Assembly: GCA_038276395.1 (NCBI GenBank)
Contig: JBBQAA010000043.1
Span: 1 to 11,119, forward strand
DNA length: 11,119 nt
Source of the DNA: JBBQAA01 sp038276395
Lineage (GTDB): Bacteria > Actinomycetota > Thermoleophilia > Solirubrobacterales > Solirubrobacteraceae
Reading direction: 5' to 3'
Both the position numbers and the translations under genes were made by a program. Every line of letters begins with the position of its first letter. Positions within the stretch are counted from its first letter, which is position 1. Positions 1 to 7,511 of this stretch are shown one piece after another. Under the pieces are notes generated by a model. The model worked only from the letters and a program-made list of their open reading frames with translations. It was not told the DNA's origin and made no database searches.

Positions 1-119
1 CCCACGGCGTGAGGAGAGGCCGGAGCGGTCGCGATCGTCCGGATCCCGAAACCGCCGGCTGGGAATCAGCTCGCGACTCACCCGTTCCGGGAGACATACA
101 CACCGGCCCGGGCTCCGCG

Positions 120-610
120 TTACTCGTCCACGGCTGGGTCTTCAAGCGCGATACGCGCCTGCTGGCGCTGGAGGCCGAGGCCCAGGACGGAGGCCGGTAC
201 GAGCGGCTCATCGGGGTGCCGAGGCTGCTCGTCGAGGCCACGCTCAGGATCGCTCAGGTGCTCGAGCGTCTCGAAGCAGACGGCCAGCTCGAACTCGCCA
301 TCGCCGAATGGGAGCTCGGCGAGGTCCCCAGCACGAACGTGGCAGCGTGGCCGGCGTGTCCTGGGCGTAGCTCAGGGCCTCGTCGCTGACGTCGGCCCCG
401 ATGACCGCGGTCGCGCCCGCCTCAGCGAGTATGAGCGATCCCCACCCGGCCCCGCAGGCGACCTCGAGCGCCCGGCGGCCCACGGCCAGCGGCGCCGCAA
501 AGCGGTAGCGGCCTGGTGCTCCGCCTCCAGCACCGTGCCTCCGTGAGCCTCCGGCACGTAACGTAGCCGAGCCCGACGAGCCCGACGAGCCCGATGCTCC
601 CGCGGCTCAC
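120..610 (-). pseudogene. Broken class I SAM-dependent methyltransferase
   Basis: Read on the minus strand, conserved methyltransferase sequence appears in three successive frames. RYVPEAHGGTVLEAEHQA (about 563-510) is followed in the next frame by YRFAAPLAVGRRALEVACG and the SAM-binding stretch EVACGAGWGSLILAEAG with the acidic end of strand 2, VIGADVS. About 352 the frame changes to GHAATFVL, and about 327 again to DLAELPFGDGEFELAV, CFETLEHLSDPE. Each junction is explained by one base missing from a G/C run. After SDPE the usual 'LRPGG' strand is absent and the frame closes at TAA 120-122, so an internal part also seems lost. The GTG at 610 is four bases behind the thyX stop, so it was probably the last gene of that run. 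Similar methyltransferases occur in polysaccharide and glycosylation clusters, but the substrate cannot be told. Read errors in G/C runs near a contig end are the alternative to true decay. Bases 1-119 hold nothing I recognise. Confidence 0.7.
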
Positions 611-614
611 GGGC

Positions 615-2204
<1,590 letters not shown>

Positions 2205-2213
2205 GGTCCGGGC

Positions 2214-2219
2214 AAGCTA
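2214..2219 (-). promoter_or_regulatory. Candidate -10 box of thyX (TAGCTT)
   Basis: TAGCTT on the minus strand fits TANNNT and ends 9 bases before the thyX GTG. The spacing would give a leaderless or almost leaderless transcript. No purine-rich ribosome site precedes the GTG. The 9-base gap is longer than the 6-7 seen for other genes here, so this is a weaker example. Confidence 0.35.
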
Positions 2220-2274
2220 GCGCGGGAGAAGGACGGCGCGGCGAGCGGGCGGGCCTCTGCCCGGCCGCCCCGCG

Positions 2275-2454
2275 CTACCCGGCGGCGTCCGGGTTGCCCG
2301 TGGACTGCGTACCCTCGCCGGAGGCGCCGCTCGGGGAGTCCGGCTCCTCGGTCGGCTCGGTGTCCCGCTCGCCCTCGACGCCCGCGGTGCCGGTCTGCGG
2401 CGCGTCCTCGTCGTCCTCGTGCTGGGTCCGGGTCTCGTCCTCGCGCTCGGTCAT
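2275..2454 (-). CDS. Small acidic, probably disordered protein
   Basis: This is a 59-residue reading frame from ATG 2454 to TAG 2275 in the gap between the hydrolase and thyX. It begins MTEREDETRTQHEDDEDAPQ and is rich in Glu, Asp, Thr, Pro, Gly and Ser with no hydrophobic segment, so it should be cytoplasmic, strongly acidic and largely unstructured. All but one of the codons after the ATG end in G or C (the exception is GGT at 47), which supports real coding. There is no Shine-Dalgarno sequence; a TACCGC hexamer 6 bases upstream is a poor TANNNT match. It lies 48 bases behind the hydrolase stop and 70 before the thyX start on the same strand, so it may share their transcript. I recognise no family and propose no function. 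Confidence 0.6.
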   Translation of the reverse strand: MTEREDETRTQHEDDEDAPQTGTAGVEGERDTEPTEEPDSPSGASGEGTQSTGNPDAAG

Positions 2455-2502
2455 GGAGGAGCGGTACCCGGAACGTGGGCTCGCTGAACCCGGCGCGGGC
2501 GC

Positions 2503-3348
2503 TCAGCCCGCGGCCTCGCGGCGCACGCGCCGCGGCGCCTCCTCGGGCTTCCAGCACTCGTCGACGAAGTCGCTGATCTCGCGGGTCAGGCGCTCGGGCG
2601 CGAGGCGCAGCTCCATGATCGAGTGGGCGTGCACGAGGCGGGCGTCGGGCAGCTCCTCGACCAGCGCGTCCGCGTCGGAGAACGGGTGGATCGGGTCGCG
2701 GTCATGGCCGATCACGAGCCCCGGCGCCGCGAAGGTGCGCCGGAGCGCCTGCGGCGGCGCGATCCGCCCGAAGAAGAGACCGCGCAGCGCGGCGCCGCTG
2801 GCCCGCGGGTCCTGGCTGACCCAGTCGAGCCCGACCTCGGCCAGGTTCGGCAGCCCGGCGCGGGGCACGCGGCGCAGCAGCGCGGCGGGCAGCGCGAGCG
2901 GCCGGTGGGCGATGGTGAAGGCCGCGAACAGCGGCGAGAAGGCGACGGCGCAGCCGACGATGGCGTGGTCGAGGACGGGCATCTCGACCACCATCCCGCG
3001 CAGGCGCTCGGGCGCGAGGGCGGCGACCTCGAGCGTCACGTTGGCGCCGAGGGAGGTGCCCCCGACGACGGCCGAGTCGAGCTCCAGGTGGTCGAGCAGC
3101 GCGACCGTCTGCTCGCCGAAGATCTGCATCGAGTAGCGCCGCATGTCGTGCGAGTGGTCCGAGGCGCCGTGGCCGAGCAGGTCGAGCGTGACGACGCGGT
3201 TGCCGCGCCGCGCGAGCGCCTCGGCCAGCGGCCACTGCATCTTCTGGGGGAGGAGGAGCCCGGGGAGCAGGACGGTGGTCCGCGGCCCCGAGCCGAAGGA
3301 GCGGTAGGCGAGGCGGTCGCCCCGGAAGTCGAAGTGGTCAAAGCTCAC
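2503..3348 (-). CDS. Alpha/beta-fold hydrolase
   Basis: The 281-residue protein (GTG start) has the layout of a small serine hydrolase of the alpha/beta-hydrolase superfamily. An oxyanion-side loop LLPGLLLPQ (27-35) follows strand 3, and VVTLDLLGHGASD (52-64) is the typical D-x-x-GHGxS strand-4 loop. The nucleophile elbow is GGTSLGAN (96-103) with Ser99. Asp218 in GHDRDPIHP is the likely acid and His242 in VHAHSIMEL the likely base. The middle (about 125-200) is the variable cap. There is no signal peptide, so it acts in the cytoplasm. The substrate (ester, lactone or similar) cannot be read from the sequence. The start was chosen because a TAAGGT box lies 7 bases upstream and the frame begins directly with MSFDHFDFRGDRLAYRSFG. 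It is divergent from the dehydrogenase and heads the minus-strand run ending in thyX. Confidence 0.85.
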   Translation of the reverse strand: MSFDHFDFRGDRLAYRSFGSGPRTTVLLPGLLLPQKMQWPLAEALARRGNRVVTLDLLGHGASDHSHDMRRYSMQIFGEQTVALLDHLELDSAVVGGTSLGANVTLEVAALAPERLRGMVVEMPVLDHAIVGCAVAFSPLFAAFTIAHRPLALPAALLRRVPRAGLPNLAEVGLDWVSQDPRASGAALRGLFFGRIAPPQALRRTFAAPGLVIGHDRDPIHPFSDADALVEELPDARLVHAHSIMELRLAPERLTREISDFVDECWKPEEAPRRVRREAAG

Positions 3349-3355
3349 GCGCGGG

Positions 3356-3361
3356 ACCTTA
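3356..3361 (-). promoter_or_regulatory. Candidate -10 box of the alpha/beta hydrolase (TAAGGT)
   Basis: TAAGGT on the minus strand matches TANNNT and ends 7 bases before the GTG start, the spacing expected when transcription begins at the start codon. It is one of two facing boxes in the 41-base gap to the dehydrogenase. No clear -35 hexamer is seen. Confidence 0.5.
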
Positions 3362-3376
3362 GAGGACGCCGCCCCT

Positions 3377-3382
3377 TATCCT
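3377..3382 (+). promoter_or_regulatory. Candidate -10 box of the short-chain dehydrogenase (TATCCT)
   Basis: TATCCT ends 7 bases before the ATG of the dehydrogenase, with no ribosome site between, so a leaderless transcript is likely. Only 15 bases separate it from the facing TAAGGT box, so the two polymerase footprints must overlap and the two genes may compete for transcription. Confidence 0.5.
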
Positions 3383-3389
3383 TGACCCC

Positions 3390-4274
3390 ATGTCAACCGC
3401 TCCCCGCTCCCTGTACGGAAAGGTCGTCGCCATCACGGGCGGCGCCCGCGGCATCGGCCGCGCCACCGCCACGGCCGTCGCCCGCGAGGGCGCCCGCGTC
3501 GCCATCGGCGACCTCGACGGCGCGCTGGCCGAGCAGGAGGCGGCGGCGCTCGGCGGGGACTCCGCCGGCCTCGCGCTCGACGTCACCGACCGCTCCTCCT
3601 TCGAGGACTTCCTCGACGCGGTCGAGGAGCGGCTCGGGCCGCTCGACGTCCTCATCAACAACGCGGGGATCATGCCCCTCGGGCGCTTCGTCGACGAGGA
3701 CGACGCCTCGACGATCCGCCAGGTCGACATCAACCTGCACGGCGTCATCACCGGCTCGAAGCTCGCGCTGCGCCGCTGGGAGACCCGTCCCGGCGGCCAT
3801 CTCGTCAACGTCGCCTCGGTGGCCGGCAAGGGCGGCTTCCCCGGCGCCGCGACCTACTGCGCGACCAAGCACGCCGTCGTCGGGCTCTCCGAGGCGATCC
3901 GCGCCGAGACCCAGGGCACGGGCGTCGAGATCTCCTGCGTCATGCCCTCGCTCGTCGACACGGAGCTCACCTCCGGACTCGGCTCGGCCCGCGGCGTCAA
4001 GCGCGTGACGCCCGAGGGCGTGGCCGCGGAGATCGTCTCGGCGCTCAAGGAGCCGCGCTTCGACGTCTTCGTCCCCCGTTCGGTGGGCCGGATCGTCAAG
4101 GCCACGCAGATCCTCCCCCGCCGCGCCTCCGAGGGACTGAACCGGGCGCTCAAGGGCGACCAAGTACTGACCCAGGTCGATCCCACCGCTCGTCGCGCCT
4201 ACGAGCTCCGGGCCGCGAAGTCCGAGCCGTCGGTCGAGGGCGGCGAGCCGGAGAAGGCGCTCGAGGGGCGATAG
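3390..4274 (+). CDS. SDR-family NAD(P)-dependent oxidoreductase
   Basis: This 294-residue protein is a classical short-chain dehydrogenase/reductase, about 40 residues longer than the usual 250. It has the dinucleotide motif TGGARGIG (16-23), NNAG (90-93), Ser143 in NVASVAGKGG, and the active pair Y156-x-x-x-K160 in TYCATKHAVVG. Asp41 in VAIGDLD at the end of strand 2 favours NAD over NADP, an inference from family rules. VMPSLVDTELT (184-194) is the usual post-strand-6 segment. The extra C-terminal part (about 228-294) has FVPRSVGRIVKATQILPRR followed by a charged tail, as in many long actinobacterial SDRs. It presumably oxidises or reduces an alcohol/ketone pair in the cytoplasm; the substrate is unknown. 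The ATG is supported by a TATCCT box 7 bases upstream. It converges on the dehalogenase-like gene. Confidence 0.9.
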   Translation: MSTAPRSLYGKVVAITGGARGIGRATATAVAREGARVAIGDLDGALAEQEAAALGGDSAGLALDVTDRSSFEDFLDAVEERLGPLDVLINNAGIMPLGRFVDEDDASTIRQVDINLHGVITGSKLALRRWETRPGGHLVNVASVAGKGGFPGAATYCATKHAVVGLSEAIRAETQGTGVEISCVMPSLVDTELTSGLGSARGVKRVTPEGVAAEIVSALKEPRFDVFVPRSVGRIVKATQILPRRASEGLNRALKGDQVLTQVDPTARRAYELRAAKSEPSVEGGEPEKALEGR

Positions 4275-4316
4275 GACCTCCCGCCGCCGCGGGGCGGTGC
4301 CCGCGGACGGTTGTCC

Positions 4317-4347
4317 GCACTTGTGGGCGTCAGAGGCCCTCAAGTGC
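4317..4347. terminator. Hairpin between convergent genes, probable bidirectional terminator
   Basis: Arms GCACTTG (4317-4323) and CAAGTGC (4341-4347) are perfect complements. After a single T-T mismatch the stem continues with GGGC (4325-4328) and GCCC (4336-4339), closing a 7-base loop. It sits in the 102-base gap between the dehydrogenase and the dehalogenase-like gene, so it could stop transcripts from both sides. There is no T-run, as is usual in high-GC genomes. A second small hairpin, AGGAGC with GCTCCT at 4348-4362, follows at once. Confidence 0.6.
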
Positions 4348-4376
4348 AGGAGCGGCGCTCCTCGCGCGACGCCGTC

Positions 4377-5225
4377 CTACCCCGCCGTCAGCCAGTCCGC
4401 GATGTGCTGCCCGATCAGCTCGCCCTGGTCCTCCTGGAGGAAGTGGCCGGCGTCGGGGATGACGTGGTCGATCTCCTTCCCGAGGATCTTCGCCACCGCG
4501 GCGCCGGTCTCCAGCGAGAGGACGGGATCGGAGTCGGCCCACAGGACGAGCTTCGGCCGCCCGTCGTCCACGAGCGCGTCGCGCACGGCGCGGCCCTCGG
4601 CGGCGCCCGGGGCGTCGGGCGAGGTGGGGAGGATGAGCGGGAAGGCGCGCGCGCCGGCCTTTGACTCCGGGGTCGGGAAGCAGCCGTCGTAGGCGGCGAT
4701 GACCTCGTCGCCGGGGTCGTTCTTGCACGCGCCCCGGACGAGGAAGCCGACGGGCAGGTCCTCGGTGCGCTCGACGAAGTCCCGGAAGGCGATCCACGCC
4801 TCGGACATCCGCTGCTCGCCGGTGAAGAAGCCCGTGTCCATGATCACGAGGCGCTCGAAGCGCTCGGGCATCTCCGCGAACAGCCGCATGCCGATCGGGC
4901 CGCCCCAGTCGTGCACGACGGCGGTGGCGCCGCGCAGGTCGAGATCCTCCGCGAAGGCCCGCATGGCCTCGGTGTGGCGGTCGTAGGTGTACCAGTCGAA
5001 GTCCTCGGGCTTGTCCGAGCGCCCGAACCCCGGCAGGTCGGGAGCCAGGCAGCGAAAGCCCGCGTCGAGCACCGGCGGGATGACCTTCCGCCACAGGAAG
5101 CTCCACGTCGGCTCGCCGTGGAAGAAGACGACGGGCGGGCCGTCGCCCTCGTCGATGTGGGCGAGCCGGAGGCCCTCCCAGTCGCGGAAGTGTGATTCCC
5201 AGGGGAAGTCGGGCAGTTCGGGCAT
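4377..5225 (-). CDS. Haloalkane-dehalogenase-like alpha/beta hydrolase (DhlA-like)
   Basis: The 282-residue protein resembles haloalkane dehalogenases of the DhlA subfamily, which cleave carbon-halogen bonds through an Asp nucleophile. It has HGEPTWSFLWRK (36-47), close to the DhlA HGEPTWSYL loop; LAPDLPGFGRSDKP (60-73); the elbow VVHDWGGPIG (103-112) with Asp106 as nucleophile and Trp107 as one halide-binding residue; the likely acid Asp233 in WADSDPVL; and His261 in DAGHFLQED. The cap includes AAYDGCFPTPESKAGARAFP, also as in DhlA relatives. By my ungapped reading against DhlA, the second halide Trp (Trp175) falls on Cys167, so true dehalogenase activity is doubtful; the Asp nucleophile would also suit an epoxide hydrolase. 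No signal peptide is seen. The ATG has a TAGGGT box 7 bases upstream. A role with the neighbouring dehydrogenase (halide to alcohol to aldehyde) is possible but only suggested by position. Confidence 0.82.
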   Translation of the reverse strand: MPELPDFPWESHFRDWEGLRLAHIDEGDGPPVVFFHGEPTWSFLWRKVIPPVLDAGFRCLAPDLPGFGRSDKPEDFDWYTYDRHTEAMRAFAEDLDLRGATAVVHDWGGPIGMRLFAEMPERFERLVIMDTGFFTGEQRMSEAWIAFRDFVERTEDLPVGFLVRGACKNDPGDEVIAAYDGCFPTPESKAGARAFPLILPTSPDAPGAAEGRAVRDALVDDGRPKLVLWADSDPVLSLETGAAVAKILGKEIDHVIPDAGHFLQEDQGELIGQHIADWLTAG

Positions 5226-5232
5226 GGCCCGG

Positions 5233-5238
5233 ACCCTA
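5233..5238 (-). promoter_or_regulatory. Candidate -10 box of the dehalogenase-like gene (TAGGGT)
   Basis: TAGGGT on the minus strand ends 7 bases before the ATG at 5225. It lies in the 24-base gap behind the membrane-protein gene, so the dehalogenase-like gene probably has its own leaderless promoter as well as possible read-through from upstream. Confidence 0.5.
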
Positions 5239-5249
5239 CGGGACCGGTC

Positions 5250-5603
5250 TCAGCTCCGCCCCGTGCCCCAGACCACGGTCATGAGGACCATCGTGACCAC
5301 CGAGACCACGAGGCCCGTGACCCAGCCGGCGATGTGCTGGCCGACGAAGATCGCGCCGACAGCGACCCCGATGCCGACGATGCCCGCCGTGGCCACGATC
5401 CGCATCGGGAGCGTCTCGGCGGGCATGCTGCCGCGGGACCCGCCGCGCCGGGAGGGCGCGCTCGCCGGCGCCGGGGCTGGCGCGCTCGATCCGGGCGCCG
5501 GGGCGGCGGGCGACTCCGCCTTGGCCGGTGCCGGGGCCGGCGCGGGGTCGGCGGCGGGCGGCTTGGTTGGGGCCCCCCCGCTCTTCCTGCGTCCGAATGA
5601 CAT
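5250..5603 (-). CDS. Small membrane protein with Pro/Ala-rich N-terminal arm
   Basis: The 117-residue frame starts MSFGRRKSGG, continues with a disordered Pro/Ala/Ser arm (about 11-50) containing two APAPAPA runs, a basic patch SRRGGSRG (51-58), and ends in two likely transmembrane helices, about 68-88 (IVATAGIVGIGVAVGAIFV) and 93-113 (GWVTGLVVSVVTMVLMTVV). The arm and short tail would lie on the same side, probably cytoplasmic given the basic residues. The two Pro/Ala runs come from a 21-bp DNA repeat (5464-5484 and 5524-5544, two mismatches, 60 bp apart and in frame). I do not recognise a family. An ATG at 5654 would add 17 Arg/Ala-rich residues and has a GGGAGAGG stretch directly against it, so the start is open. 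It is divergent from the DNA methyltransferase. Confidence 0.65.
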   Translation of the reverse strand: MSFGRRKSGGAPTKPPAADPAPAPAPAKAESPAAPAPGSSAPAPAPASAPSRRGGSRGSMPAETLPMRIVATAGIVGIGVAVGAIFVGQHIAGWVTGLVVSVVTMVLMTVVWGTGRS

Positions 5604-5667
5604 GCCGCGAGCGTTCCCCGCCGCGCGCCGAGCGAATCCCGCGCGGCGCGGCATCCTCTCCCGCCGT

Positions 5668-5673
5668 TAGCGT
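5668..5673 (+). promoter_or_regulatory. Candidate -10 box of the DNA methyltransferase (TAGCGT)
   Basis: TAGCGT fits TANNNT and ends 9 bases before the GTG at 5683, the same spacing as the thyX box. No ribosome site is present in between. The assignment is tentative because the gap is longer than the 6-7 bases typical of leaderless starts. Confidence 0.35.
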
Positions 5674-5682
5674 CAACGGGCA

Positions 5683-6552
5683 GTGCGCTGGCTGACCGAG
5701 GCCGACACCCGCGGCGGGCTCGTGCCCGAGGAGGATCTCGTCGTCCACGGCGAGTGCGGCGCCGTGCTCCCGAACCTTCCGGACGGGGCCTTCGACCTCG
5801 TCTACATCGACCCTCCGTGGAACACCGGGCGGCGGCAGGAGGCCCGGCGCCTGCGCTCGGTGCCCGACTCGCGGGGCGCGGCGGGCTTCGGCGGGCGGCG
5901 CTACCGCGCCGAGGAGCAGAGCCGGATCGGCTACGAGGACACGTTCGCCGACCACCTCGGCTTCCTCGCCCCGCGCCTGGCCGAGGCGCGGCGGCTGCTC
6001 GCGCCCCACGGCACGCTCTACGTCCACCTCGACCCGCGCAGCGCCTACCGGGTCCGCGCGCTGCTCGACGAGCTCTTCGGCCCCGATGCCTTCCTCTCGG
6101 AGCTCGTGTGGGCCTACGACTACGGCGCCAAGCCGAAGGACCGCTGGCCCGCCAAGCACGACACGATCCTGGTCTACGTCCGCACCCCTGGGGCGCACCT
6201 CTTCCGATCAGAGGACGTGGAGCGCGAGCCCTACATGGCGCCCGGCCTCGTCACGCCGGCGAAGGCGGCGCGCGGCAAGCTGCCGACCGACGTGTGGTGG
6301 CACACGATCGTCCCCACTCACGGCCGGGAGCGCACGGGCTATCCGAGCCAGAAGCCCGAGGGCGTCCTCAGGCGGATCGTCCAGGCGTCCTCCGACCCGG
6401 GCGGCTGGTGCCTCGACTTCTTCGCGGGATCGGGCACCCTCGGCGCCGTGTGCCGGGCGCTCGGGCGCCGCTTCGTGCTCGTGGACGAGAGCCCGGCGGC
6501 CGTCGCGGTAATGCGGGCGCGGCTCGATCCGCCCGCGCGCGCCGCGAGTTGA
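5683..6552 (+). CDS. Orphan beta-class DNA methyltransferase (probably N6-adenine)
   Basis: The 289-residue protein has the motif order of beta-class amino-methyltransferases. Catalytic motif IV, DPPWNTG (43-49, in LVYIDPPWNTG), comes first, and the SAM-binding motif I, CLDFFAGSGT (243-252), is near the C-terminus, preceded by GYPSQKPEGVLRRIVQ (219-234), which is typical of this class. DPPW followed by NTG resembles the type III Mod subunits, which make N6-methyladenine, while N4-cytosine enzymes usually have SPP. The segment between (YEDTFADHLGFLAPRL, GTLYVHLDPRSAY, LVWAYDYGAKPKDRW) carries motifs V-VIII and the probable target-recognition part; at about 290 residues there is little room for a large recognition domain. 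No restriction enzyme lies nearby, so this is an orphan modification enzyme that could act in regulation or protection. Target site unknown. It starts at GTG 5683 and converges on pcm. Confidence 0.87.
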   Translation: MRWLTEADTRGGLVPEEDLVVHGECGAVLPNLPDGAFDLVYIDPPWNTGRRQEARRLRSVPDSRGAAGFGGRRYRAEEQSRIGYEDTFADHLGFLAPRLAEARRLLAPHGTLYVHLDPRSAYRVRALLDELFGPDAFLSELVWAYDYGAKPKDRWPAKHDTILVYVRTPGAHLFRSEDVEREPYMAPGLVTPAKAARGKLPTDVWWHTIVPTHGRERTGYPSQKPEGVLRRIVQASSDPGGWCLDFFAGSGTLGAVCRALGRRFVLVDESPAAVAVMRARLDPPARAAS

Positions 6553-6553
6553 G

Positions 6554-7159
6554 TCACGAGATCTCGAGCGGGACGAAGGCCACGCGGCCAAGGCGCTCCT
6601 CGGCGAGCGCGCCGTCACGACCTCTGGTCACGAGCAGGAGCTCCTGGCGACGGGTGCCCACGGGCGCGACGAGCCGGCCGCCCGGCGCGAGCTGGTCGAC
6701 GAGGGTCTCCGGCAGGCGGCGGGCCGCCGCGGCGACGTTGATCCGGTCAAACGGGGCCCCGGCCGGCCAGCCCGCGCTGCCGTCGCCGTCCCGAACCTCG
6801 ACGCCGGTGCCGGCGAGCGCGTCCCGCGCCCGCGCCGCGAGCTCGGGGCGGCGCTCGACGCTCACCACCGCCCCGCCGAGCCGGGCCAGGAGCGCGGCGT
6901 GCCAGCCCGAGCCCGTGCCGACGTCGAGCACCCGGTCGCCCGGCCGCACGTCGAGGACCTCGAGCATCTTGGCGACCACCAGCGGCTGGGAGATCGTCTG
7001 CCCGTGGCCGATCGGCAGCGGGAGGTTCTCCCACGCGCGAGCGCGCTCCTCGGCGGGCACGAACCGCTCCCGCGCGGTCGCCGCGAGGGCGGCGAGCAAG
7101 CGCGGATCGGCGATCTCGCGCGCCAGCCCGGCGAGGAGAGCGGCTCGCGGATCCGGCAT
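6554..7159 (-). CDS. pcm: Protein-L-isoaspartate O-methyltransferase
   Basis: PCMT methylates L-isoaspartyl residues formed by ageing of Asn and Asp in proteins, starting their repair in the cytoplasm. The 201-residue protein has the family signature LPLPIGHGQTISQPLVVAKM (46-65), SAM motif I VLDVGTGSGWHAALLARL (77-94), VERRPE at the end of strand 2 (101-106), FDRINVAAAA (137-146), and LAPGGRLVAPVG (157-168). Length fits the family (about 200-230). The frame stays open for 28 more codons upstream, but I chose ATG 7159 because homology begins there and a TACGTT box lies 6 bases before it. The stop is one base from the stop of the convergent DNA methyltransferase; the two stops and that base spell TGAGTCA. 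No surE or nlpD neighbour is present, as is common outside proteobacteria. Confidence 0.92.
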   Translation of the reverse strand: MPDPRAALLAGLAREIADPRLLAALAATARERFVPAEERARAWENLPLPIGHGQTISQPLVVAKMLEVLDVRPGDRVLDVGTGSGWHAALLARLGGAVVSVERRPELAARARDALAGTGVEVRDGDGSAGWPAGAPFDRINVAAAARRLPETLVDQLAPGGRLVAPVGTRRQELLLVTRGRDGALAEERLGRVAFVPLEIS

Positions 7160-7165
7160 CGGGGA

Positions 7166-7171
7166 AACGTA
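7166..7171 (-). promoter_or_regulatory. Candidate -10 box of pcm (TACGTT)
   Basis: TACGTT on the minus strand ends 6 bases before the pcm ATG at 7159. It supports this start over the longer open frame and suggests a leaderless message. Confidence 0.5.
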
Positions 7172-7281
7172 ACCGCGATAGCGGGAAACGCCCTCCGGGT
7201 ATCCCCGGGCCCACGGCCAAGGATCACGGACAGGCGCTCGCACAGACTCGGGCTGGGAAGGCAGCAGGGACGAGGCCGCGA

Positions 7282-7371
7282 GGCGCGGGTGAGTGCCGGC
7301 ACCTCGCGCCGACTGCCGCTTAAGCGCCCCTCCGGGGCCAAAATGCTGCGTTGGCGGCGCAGCGGGGGGGG
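7282..7371. other. Hairpin-rich stretch in the gap between pcm and the protease
   Basis: The gap 7172-7505 has no gene I can support. Part of it is densely self-complementary. Hairpin 1 has arms GGCGCG+GGTG (7282-7291) and CACC+T+CGCGCC (7300-7310), ten pairs with one bulged T and an 8-base loop. CGCTTAAGCG (7317-7326) is a perfect palindrome. Hairpin 2 is GCCCC/GGGGC around TCC (7326-7338). Hairpin 3 is GCTGCG/CGCAGC around a 7-base loop (7345-7363), followed by eight Gs (7364-7371). It may be a 5' leader of the protease, a small RNA, or a set of regulator sites. CGCTTAA followed by GCGGGGG recalls the start of the ydaO (c-di-AMP) riboswitch, but its later core is missing. From 7372 to 7505 I see nothing but GC-rich spacer. 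Confidence 0.4.
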
Positions 7372-7505
7372 AATCACGTCGCCTCCGCGCGCCGCGCGCC
7401 GCATTCCCTCATTCCTCTCAGCCCATTCCGCCGGACGCGCTCCAAGCCAACCCACATCAAGCACCCGGCGAGCTCCCGGGCGGCTCGGCCCCACCTCCCC
7501 ACTGG

Positions 7506-7511
7506 TTCAAT
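7506..7511 (+). promoter_or_regulatory. Possible -10 box of the protease (TTCAAT)
   Basis: TTCAAT matches four of six positions of TATAAT and ends 6 bases before GTG 7518, the leaderless spacing seen for other genes here. It departs from TANNNT at the second base, so it is weak. If it is used, the hairpins at 7282-7371 lie upstream of the transcript, not in it. Confidence 0.3.

Noticed and set aside
9..389. Plus-strand open frame of 126 codons at the left end
   Set aside because: It overlaps the minus-strand methyltransferase remnant, whose conserved motifs show the coding strand; the plus translation matches nothing I know.
3393..4343. Minus-strand open frame of 316 codons
   Set aside because: It is antisense to the dehydrogenase, whose SDR motifs fix the coding strand, and it crosses the hairpin at 4317.
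5683..7159. Restriction-modification system
   Set aside because: Only the methyltransferase is present; the neighbour is pcm, a protein-repair enzyme, and no nuclease motif is seen in the window.
7160..7243. Longer pcm start at 7243
   Set aside because: The added 28 residues have no family similarity, and a TACGTT box sits 6 bases before ATG 7159.
7317..7371. ydaO (c-di-AMP) riboswitch
   Set aside because: Only the CGCTTAA and GCGGGGG pieces resemble it; the expected GGGGTGAA and later conserved core segments are not visible downstream.
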